Part shown: positions 5,382 to 16,100 of the stretch, piece by piece
Position numbering within the stretch: the stretch's first letter is position 1
Layout: each line of letters begins with the position of its first letter
Source: a virus
DNA: 64,000 bases
Strand: one strand, 5' to 3'
IMG/VR virus record: IMGVR_UViG_3300020421_000007
Span: 1 to 64,000 of that record
Notes under the pieces: model-generated
What the model saw: the letters and a program-made list of their open reading frames with translations, nothing else
The model's database searches: none
Told to the model about the DNA's origin: nothing
Program-made: the position numbers and the translations under genes

Positions 5382-7177
5382 TGCCTTATACTCAGGTTGC
5401 CAATTTAGACTTTGAAGATATCAAAGTTGCTCTTAAAGATTATTTGAGAGCACAGTCAGATTTTACTGACTATGATTTTGATGGCAGTGCTTTATCGACT
5501 TTGCTCGACACACTTGCCTACAATACCTATTATACAGCGTTTAACGCTAACATGGTAGTCAATGAACTATTCATTGATTCTGCCACCCTCAGGGACAACG
5601 TAGTAGCGATTGCGAAGCAGTTAGGATACAGACCTAGAAGCATTACCTCTCCAACTGCTATTATTTCCTTTCAAGTTACTTATGGAACTCCAACTACAGA
5701 TACTGAGTTAGTTCTTAAAAAAGGAACAGGATTTATCACCTCATATGATAACAACATTTATCAATATGTTACATTAGATGATGTAACAGGACAGGTAGTA
5801 AACGATGTCGCGACATTTAATAATGTCGTTGTTAGAGAAGGCACACTACTTGTAAACACATTTACAGTTAATACATCATTATCGAATCAAAGATTTATTC
5901 TTGATAATGAAAAGATTGACACAGAAACTATTAAAGTAAAGGTTTTCCCAACAGGAGGATCTTTAAACGAACCATACCTAGTTGCTGATAACATTCTAGA
6001 TGTTGATGCAACCTCAAAAGTTTTCTTCCTTGATGAAACAGAAGACAATCGTTATGAATTAATTTTTGGAGATGGTGTTTTAGGAAAGAAACTAGACAAT
6101 GGCGCAAGGATTGAAGTATCGTATGTTACAACAACTGGTCCAGAATCAAATAGTGTAAAGACATTTGTATTCTCTGGTGTTGTCGAAAATCCTTTTGGTG
6201 TTTCTCCAAATTCATTTACAACAAACATAACATCCGTAGAACCAGCACAGGGTGGAGAAGAAGAAGAGTCTACAGCAAAAATTAAGTTTAACGCACCCAA
6301 GACTTATGGCACACAAGATCGTGCTGTAACTGCTCAGGATTATGCTGCTATTGTTCGTAAAGTATATCCATCTACTAGCGACATTATAATTTTTGGTGGT
6401 GAAGATCAAGAACCACCCGAGTACGGAAAAGTTTTTATTGTAATCAAAGCAGAGAATGCCGCTTTCTTGACATCTTTAACTAAACAACAAATTATTGATG
6501 ATTTAAAGAAGTACATGGTTGCTTCTGTTAGACCAGTAATTGTAGATCCTTCCATTCTATATGTTGAGTTGGATTCAAAGATCTTCTACAATGGATCTGT
6601 AACGGATGAGAGTCCAGGACAAATTAGAGATAGAGTAATTGGTTCTGTACAAAATTATCTCGACAATTCTGATATCGAGAAGTTTAACGGCAAGTTTAGA
6701 TTTAGTAAAATGGTTGGTGTTATTGATGATACGGATAGATCAATTAACTCTAATTTGACTGAAGTAACAATGAGAAAGGATTTTTATCCTAGTCTCAATT
6801 CTACCTTCTATTATGAAGTATGTTTCCAAAACGAATTTGATAAAGATTGTGACGGACCTACCTTGTCATCAACTGGGTTTAGGGTAACTGAATATCCTAC
6901 ATTTGATGTTTATCTAGAAGATAGGGATGGCAAAATTGTCCTATATAGAATAGATAGCGTAACAGGCGAAAAGGTTGTTCTAGACAGTAATGTTGGCGAC
7001 ATTGATTATGTAAAAGGTGAACTAAAAATGTATGCCCTTACTATTATTAAGGGTACATTTATTGACAATCGCATTTCTGTTAGAGTTAAACCCCTTTCCA
7101 ATGATATCAAGGCACTCCGCGAGGTTTATCTTGACGTTGATGTTGCGAATTCCTCGTTCACTGCATACAAAGAGTAA
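5381..7177 (+). CDS. 6: Baseplate wedge subunit gp6
   Basis: A 598-residue protein, close to T4 gp6 (about 660). Residues 1-130 contain the typical wedge helix region (LSTLLDTLAYNTYYTAFNAN, then LGYRPRS), and the central part shows the baseplate-J pattern (NEPYLVADNILDVDATSKVF and YELIFGDGVLGKKL). gp6 forms the continuous ring that joins the wedges of the contractile baseplate. Its place right after gp25 and before a gp7-like gene reproduces the T4 order. The C-terminal part (VYLEDRDGKIVLYRID) appears cyanophage-specific. Confidence 0.95.
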   Translation: MPYTQVANLDFEDIKVALKDYLRAQSDFTDYDFDGSALSTLLDTLAYNTYYTAFNANMVVNELFIDSATLRDNVVAIAKQLGYRPRSITSPTAIISFQVTYGTPTTDTELVLKKGTGFITSYDNNIYQYVTLDDVTGQVVNDVATFNNVVVREGTLLVNTFTVNTSLSNQRFILDNEKIDTETIKVKVFPTGGSLNEPYLVADNILDVDATSKVFFLDETEDNRYELIFGDGVLGKKLDNGARIEVSYVTTTGPESNSVKTFVFSGVVENPFGVSPNSFTTNITSVEPAQGGEEEESTAKIKFNAPKTYGTQDRAVTAQDYAAIVRKVYPSTSDIIIFGGEDQEPPEYGKVFIVIKAENAAFLTSLTKQQIIDDLKKYMVASVRPVIVDPSILYVELDSKIFYNGSVTDESPGQIRDRVIGSVQNYLDNSDIEKFNGKFRFSKMVGVIDDTDRSINSNLTEVTMRKDFYPSLNSTFYYEVCFQNEFDKDCDGPTLSSTGFRVTEYPTFDVYLEDRDGKIVLYRIDSVTGEKVVLDSNVGDIDYVKGELKMYALTIIKGTFIDNRISVRVKPLSNDIKALREVYLDVDVANSSFTAYKE

Positions 7178-7181
7178 GTAA

Positions 7182-10100
7182 ATGCCTGCTGTAAAGACTA
7201 AGAGAATCTCTACTCTAATCGAGTCACAGCTTCCTGAATTCATTTCTACTGAGTATGAACTTTTTTCAAAGTTTGTACAAAAGTATTATGAAGGACAGGA
7301 GGTACAGGGTGGTCCTCTGGATGTTCTAAGTAACATTCAAAAGTATGCTGATATCGATTATTACGAGAAGTCGCTTCTAAAGCAAAGTGACTCCTTAGTC
7401 TCAAACATTAGCGATAGTGATACCACTATCAATTTAGTAAATGCAGAATCATTTCCAGAGAAAAATGGTTATGTAAGAATTAACGATGAGATTATTTTTT
7501 ACGAGAGTCGTACAGGCACCCAGTTACAGAACTGCTCTAGAGGAGTAAGTGGAAATACTAAACTAGGTGATCTTTATAGTTCTTCTAATTTTACTAGTAC
7601 ATCTGCTTCTTCACACTTTGCTGGGACAGAAGTATTCAATATTAGTAACTTATTTCTGTATGCGTTTGTAAAAAACTTTGAAAATCAATATCTTGGTTCA
7701 TTTCCAGAAAAATATTTAAAGGGCGAAGTAGATAAGAGAACTCTGATTAAGAATATTCAGAAATTCTATAAAGCAAAAGGAACTGATAGTTCCATTAAAT
7801 TCATTTTCAACACCATTGTTGCTACTGATGTAGAGAACAAACCAGAAGTATATCATCCCAGAGAATTTACATACAAATCATCTGAATCCGATTGGATTAA
7901 TGTATATGCTTTAAAGGTAAAGATAGTATCAGGTGATCCAAAAGATTTAATTGGCAAACAAATTGTTCAAACACCATCTGAAGAGTATGGGTATGCTTCT
8001 GCTACTGTAGATAATGTTATTGCTCAAGGAACGATTGATAATGAAGTAATTTGGAATATTGTTGTTGCTCCTGAAACTATCAATGGTATTTTCGGAATCT
8101 CCACAAAAGCAAAATTAGAAAAAGCATTTACATCCACTCTTGGTGTTGGTGATAGAATTAACGTTTCATCTACTATTGGTTGGGATTCCACAGGAGAAAT
8201 CTTAATTGGTGAAGAAGTAATTAAATTTGATGACAAGACAGTAACTCAGTTTATTGTCAGTGAAAGAAATTCTTCAGCATCACATAGTCTTGGAGATTTT
8301 GTATACAAACCTGTTACCATAGAAGGGTCTGGTGTAAAATTACTTACATTGGGAATTGTGTATGATGCTCTACCAGATGATACACAACCATACTCTTTCA
8401 CAGGTGACGCTGTACAGGTATCTAATCCTGGTTTTCAGTCTGCGGACCCAAGAATTGTATTGACTGGTACAAATCAACTCAGATGGATTAAAGACACTGG
8501 AACTTCTGTTACATCTAGTACAAACACCAATGTAGAACAATCTTTGGATGGTGTTTCTAATAATGTCTCTGCTATCTTTGCAGATGATCAATACTACTAT
8601 ATCACATCTTCTAGTTATCCATCATATAACATTTTTGATGGTCCTGTTATTACACAGTCTGTACAGGATCAAAAAATTCTTAGGATTCTTAGAAAAACAC
8701 CAACTGTAACTACTGAAGTTTACGAGACTTCTAAAAGAGATGTTGGAATTTTATTAAATGGTGTACCTATCTATGGATATAAAGATCAAGATAGTATTCG
8801 TTTTGGAAAGTTAGATACAATTCGTGTAGATGATAGAGGTCGTGGATATGTAAATCCTCCATTTGTTATTGTTGATGGTCTTCCTGGAAGAGCAAGAGCA
8901 CAAATGGTTGGTCAAGTTGTTGATAGCATTATCATTGACACTACTATTACGTTTCCTGTAACACCTACTGTAGAAATTACTTCAGGAAGAGATGCTGTTG
9001 CTAAAGCAATTGTTACTGGTGGGGAAGTAACTAGTATTGTTGTAGAAAATCCTGGCAAATTCTATTCTTCTCCACCTATTGTAAGAATTACTGATAAACT
9101 TGGAAAAGGTAGATTTGCTGAATATACTGCAGTAATTGATACAGATGGATCTATTACTAGTTTTGAAAAAATAGCAGGCGGTACGCTATACACCCAACAA
9201 AATATTATGGTAGATATTATTCCTGTGGGAGCAGGTGCTGCTGTAACACCTTTCCTTAAAGAATGGAATAAAAATCGTTTTTCTAAACTATCCACAGTAA
9301 TTGATAAACAATTCGGATATGTTTTTGAAAACATAAACAATGTTTTGGAATATGGTTATGGTCAAATTGCTAATCCAAAAGCACTCAGAGTTCAATTAAA
9401 TGATAACTTAAACTCTGCTGATACAGAACCAGCTGTTAAAACCCATTCTCCTATTCTTGGATTTGCTTATGATGGCAATCCAATCTATGGTCCATTTAGT
9501 TACGAAAATCCACTAGATGTAAGTTCATCAATTGTAAGGATGACTTCTAGTTATTCATTAGTTGGAAATAGACAAGATGGTCCGCCTACAACAAAATATC
9601 CTCTTGGGTCATTCGTAAATGATTACGTTTATACTCATAAAAGTGGTTCTCTAGATGAAAACAATGGACGATTCTGTATTACCCCAGATTTCCCAGAAGG
9701 AACTTATGCTTATTTCATTACTATTGATAGCAATCAAGTACCGCAATTCCCATATGTTGTAGGAAAAAATTATTATTCTCTACCAGTAGATAGTAATTAC
9801 AATTCTAATATTAATCAAAACGATATTCCAAAAAATGCTAAGAGATTTTTCTCTGCGGGTATGCTTGGAAATGGTGATGGTTTAGTTGCTACTATTTCAG
9901 AAGTTAAATCTGGTACAGTAGATAAAATTGCTGTTGATGGTTCTTCCAATAACTTCTCAGTTAATTGCCAATTATATTTTGATAATCAAGGAACTCAAGG
10001 AAAGGATGCTTCTGCTTTGGTTTCTTCGGTTACGGGAAAACCCGTTAACTACTTACAAAGTAAAGAAGATAAAGTTGTAAAACTAACCACAATTCAAAAT

Positions 10101-13100
10101 GCTTTCTTGTTTGTAGATGATACATTAAGACAACCATCATCTGCTGCATCTGGTACTATTGTAGGTACAGTTCAAAATGATAACGTCATTGTCTTAAAAG
10201 ATGTTGTAGGAACGTTCGATAATACTGGAACTTTCTCTGCTGATATCAAAACTTTTATTCTTACTATTGATCAAGATAGTTCTTATACCAAAGGAGCTAC
10301 TCTAAGTTTAACTGATGGTGTAAATCCACCAATCGCTACTGCTGAAATTTTAGAAGGGACTAGTAGACAGAACACTGTTACTATTAAAGTATTAACAGGA
10401 ACATGGATTATTGACGATGATTATTACATTCAATCGGATAACCTATTCAACACATCGGGATCTAAAATTATAACCTTAGTTTCTCTAAGTGACAACTTAG
10501 AACCATTTGAAGTAAATCAAAGTGTTGCTTTAATAGAAACTACTGAAAATCATGGTTTGGCAATTGGAGATACTGTTGACATTAGTATTTTCCCAGATGA
10601 TGTTACTAAAACTAAAAATTATTACCTACGAAAGAGATTATATCAACAGGTAACTTTCAAGGCACCATCAAACACATCCACAATTAATTTTGATGGTATT
10701 GGTAGATTTACCATTCTAAATGGTGGAGCAGATTATACTGAAGATGTTTATACTGATGTTCCATTAACTGGTGGTACAGGATCTGGTGCTAAAGCAACTA
10801 TATCTGTGTCTAGTATTGGTGTTGTCAATAACATTGTATTGACAGATCCAGGAACTGGATATAGAAGAGGTGATTACTTAGGTGTAGATGATGATCAACT
10901 ACAAAGATCTGGTGCTTCTTTAAGTTCTTCTAGACTAGCACTATACATCGATCATTCAGGTATTTCTTTTGACGCATCAGAGATTAAAGTTAAAACTGCA
11001 AAGGGATTTGCTGAAGGAGACCTAGTATCGATTGGTTCAGAAATTGTAGAAATTACTGCTATCAATGATACTGTTCTTACTGTTACCAGGGGAAAAGAAG
11101 GAACAGTTGCTGTGGATCATTACAATGGCGGATCACTGTCATTGTATAAACCAAAATACAATTTTTCAAATAATTTTAAAATTACCAATACTAATGGTAG
11201 TGGATATATTCAATCATATGATTTAGACACCCAAACTGCTGTAATTGTATTTGATTACAGTATTGGTAAGCGAGAGTCAGAACCATTAACTTTAAGTTCT
11301 GTTTTCTTTGATGAAAGTAGTCAAGAGAGATTAGTATCAGTAGTTTCTGCTGGAAACATCGATTTTAAATTTGAATTTTCTGAAGATAACAGTACATTTA
11401 CCCCCAATCCAAATATTGAAATTCAAGAGTTTTACAAATATACTTTTGATACTTCACACTCTTCATTAACTGGAACATATTTTGATATGAGTCCTAGTAA
11501 GAGTTTTAATCTTTTAACTTTAGAAAAAGTTGCGACAACTATTTTACCAGGAAACTCTGGTGCATCAACTTCAGTTAAATTTGGATTTGGTCCTAGATTA
11601 ACACAAAATCTTTATGACAATAAAGAAGGAACAAATTTCTCTAATTTCTATTACTTTGATAAAAATGGCATTGTAAATTCAGAGGGTGCTTTCTTTGAAA
11701 TTATTACAGATCCACTACAAGGAACAAAAACACTCAATTATGTAACTCCAAATAGATTTGTATACAATATTACCAAAACACCACTATGGGATGGTTCTGG
11801 TTCTATCTCATATACTACCAGTGGACAGTTTGCTGTTGGAGAGATCAACGATATTAATATCACAAATTTAGGACAGAATTACAAAAAAGTTCCTCTTGTC
11901 ATTGGTTGTGATCCTTCGGAACCATTTAGAGGAAGTGCTACAGTTCTATTTGATACAGCAACAAACATTATTACTGGTATTGATATCGATAACATTGGAT
12001 CTAATTATGTAAATCCAAAAGTTGTTATTGTAGACGGTGATGGAACTGGAGCACAGTTTACAGCAACTCAGCGTAATGGTGAGTTATTTTCTATAATTGT
12101 AGATAATCCTGGGTTTGGATATACCTACGCTCCACAAATAAAAATTATTGAATCTGCTGTTAGTTTGTATTCAGAGAGTAACAGTATTGGCATTCCCCAA
12201 AGTGTTAGGATTATCAATAATGGTGCTGGATATCACTTAGATAAAACAGTAGCATCTGATGTTACTTCAAAGTATACACTAGCATTAAAATCTTTCTCTG
12301 GACAATATCAAAAAGGTGAATTACTAACACAATCAATTAATGGCGTAGAAGTTTCGAGAGCAGTAGTATCAGAATACAGAAATGGTTCTAATTTACTCAA
12401 GATCGAAAAAGTAACTGGTATTATTAGAGAAAATGTTGCTATTATTGGTTATATTTCTGGTGCTTCTGGTGTAGTTAAAAAAGCGTATATTACTACATTC
12501 AATACTACAACGGCATCAACGTATGACAATCTTGGATTCTACACTTCCGACAAAGGAAGACTTGGTGTATCCAATCAAAAACTTACTGACAGTTTCTTCT
12601 ATCAAGATTATTCATATGTTGTAAAGTCCAAGACATCTATTGAGCAGTGGAGAGACCTTATCAAGTCTACCACACACCCTGCTGGATTTAAATTATTTGG
12701 ACAAGTTGATGTTGAAACAAGTGCTAATTCTGAGATGCCATCTGTTATTAAAAAAGCAGATAGTTTCTCAATTATTCAACTCTGGAATCCAGAGAAAAAC
12801 AAAATTACGGTAGAGAGCACTAAACAAGTAACAACTCAAACTATCCAGTCTATTGAAAACACCAGAATACGCGATGGTCAAGGATCTGCTGCTACATCAG
12901 AGTTTAATTTCAATGAGACTCGTGCATTTGAATTTACACTCTCTGCTCCTTTTGATGGATATTTTGATACTGATGGTAGGTTACAAGGTACAACTGTTTT
13001 CCAAGTATTGGATAACACAGGATCTCCTTTCACTCCTATTAGTGCCGAAAGTTTAATTGTTACTCTTGATGGTATCTTACAGGAACCTGGGGTAGCATAT

Positions 13101-16100
13101 ACAGTAAGTGGTGATACTATTGTTTTTAGCGCACCTCCATTAGGTTCAGGAACAAAATTAACTGGAAATAGTCTTACTGATGTATCTCCATATAATGGAA
13201 CAAAATTTGTTGGCAGACATTTCTACTTCAAAGATAATCAGTATAACACTCGATACATTAAGAAACTTAGAAATATTTTCCAGAGAGGTGGCACATGGAT
13301 AGATGCTGCTAATCAGATTGATAGGAATAGACAGTTTATTATTGAAGAATCTATTGGATATGGAAAACAGTATTACAGTTCTTTAGATTGGAGCACAAAA
13401 CTAGATGATTATACACTGGATATTGGTTATATTCTTGATGCTTATCAACATGATTTGAGATTTGGTGGAAATAGTAAAGTTATTGATTATGCTAACATTT
13501 TTGCTAATGGTTCTAAGTATATTACCGACAACAAAACAGAGTCTCTGTCTATTTTCAGATATGCTACAAATTTAGCAAACCTAGCAATTATTAATTGGGA
13601 TTATGTAGAGCAATCAGTTGTTTTCTTCCAAGGTTCTACTGAAGTTAGAGTAGCTGATACCGATAGGATTGCTATTGGCATGACTATCAGTGCTGGAAAA
13701 GCATTTAGTCCAAATACTATTGTTGTTTCTATTGATAGTAAAACAAAATTAACACTTTCAAAACCAGCTTTAGCAAATGCTGGTGGTGGTGGCGGTGCAT
13801 CAGCAGGAGTTACATATTTGAATGGAACTACCAGTGGCAATGAAGTTTTACCATCTAGTACAGGTGCCGTATTGCCAGGAAATCAATATTCTGTAAATCC
13901 AGGAGATACAGTACAAGTTCCTACATCATTCGCTTCTACTGACAGTGCTACATTCTACTTTAGTGGAATCAATAATGGAACTTACTACGATGCTTCAAAT
14001 CTAATTAACAACAATAAAGCATATTTACAAGAAGAAGTAAGTGAATTTGTATATGCTAACTATGCTCTACCATCATCGGATAAAGCAAAGTGTGCTAGAG
14101 ATATTGGAATTCTAGTTGATAATGTTGTCTACCATTTGAGATTTGGTGGAAATGCTAAATTAGTTGAATTCGCTCAATTGTATTATACCAATCGTGGATA
14201 TCCTTATGGAGAAGAATTAACTTATCTAAATGGATTGGAAATTACAGCAGCAAATGCAGCATGGGATAGATTAAAGGATCTCATGGTTCTCGCAATGCGA
14301 AATACTTTGGGAACGGGAACTTATACTAACATAAATCCATATACTGATAATACAGTTTTTACTGATACTGATTTCCCAGTTTGCGCTGAAGTTGAGTCAT
14401 CTATCGACACAATGATCAGCATTGTTAAAGATATTATTGCTAAAGGAACTGGTGTAGTAGAAGTTGTAAATATCAATCCAAACAAATCTGGTTATTGGTC
14501 TGCTACTCTTACATATTCAAATTACAACATTTTACCAGATCCATTAATCCCAGACTCAGAATGTGCAGATGTAATTTCGTCTGTAAATTCTCTATACAAT
14601 AATCTGGATGATATTTTAAATGAGTTGGAAGTTGCTAGGGCACTACCAGATTACATTGATGGTGAGACTAAAGAATTTGAATTATATTGGCAAGATGGTT
14701 CTTCAGTTGTTACAGAACCTGATGAAAATTTCTTACTATCATTAAACGCTGTACTACAAGAAACTAAGTACAATGCTTCATATCCAGGTGATGACTCATA
14801 TTACATTGACAGAACTGTAGTTCCCAACAAATTAGTATTTGATGTTGCTCCTATCTGGGATCAATATGCTGGAGCAAGAACTCTAGGAGAACCAACTGCA
14901 GTTGAAAAAGTTGTAGGTACTGGTGTTGGTAATTACAAGAGAATGACTCTTGATAAGAATTTAATTAACAATGTTAGAACTGGTCCTTTCTTAATTTTAG
15001 ATTTAGAAGATTTAACTGTTGCCAATATTGAAGAACCTGCTTATTTCTTAGTATTCATCGATGGAGTGCTTCAGAAAAGTGGTGAATCATACACTGTGTC
15101 TGGTCCAAACATTTTCTTTAACTTCCCAATTACAGAACAAATGAATGTTGACATGAGATACCTATATGGTAGAAATGTCGGACAAATTTTAAATCTGTAT
15201 GATTTCAATGTAGATAACTACTATGCTAATGGTACAGTTTCTCTACAAACTACATTTGGTATCCCTGAGTTCTTGAGTAGGAACTGGATGGGTATTAGAA
15301 GAGGAGATAGAATTCAAGCATATCAATATGGAAATTCCACCACATACAATGTAATTGGTGAAGTTTATGATATCTCTAGTAATGGAAACACATTAAATTT
15401 CCGTATATTTGGAAACAAGTGTGAGATAATTCAAGGTAGAGATGTTTACTTTGCTGTTGTTGGAAGATATGAAAGTGTGTATACTATTGTTGGATTAGAT
15501 TCCTCTGGGTCTAGTATAACATACGAAACTGATGCTGACAACAGAATTCTCGTAAGAGGAAGTGAAACATGGCGCGGTACACTTTTAAGAAAGACATACA
15601 AAAATCCTTTTATAAACTTATCAAATAATACTTTAATTAAGGTTGATGGAGAAGATAGTTTTAGACGAGTAAAAGAACTTCCATCAGATTTAGTTGCTAA
15701 AGAACAAAGACCACAAGAACAGTTATCAAATAATTTCTTTGGTCAAGTTGAAGTTGAAGCATACAATGGTGTTACTAGAGGTGAAGGTCTTTCTATTGTT
15801 GCTACCATTGAAAATGGTTCTGTTGTAAAACTTGATTGGAACAAACGTAGTTATGATCCTATTACACAACCAACTGCATATCAATACTATACCCCACCTG
15901 TAATTAACTTCATTCCAGAAAATGGAGAAGGTGGTGGTGCTAGAGCAGCAGTTATTGTTAGTAAGGGACAAGTAATCAGTGTTGAATTAATTTCTGGTGG
16001 TTCTGGTTATACCAAAGCACCAAAAGTAGTTGTTGCTAGAAGATATAAGATATTCAAAGAAACTGATATTGGTGTTTCTTTAATTAATGCTTCAATTAAT

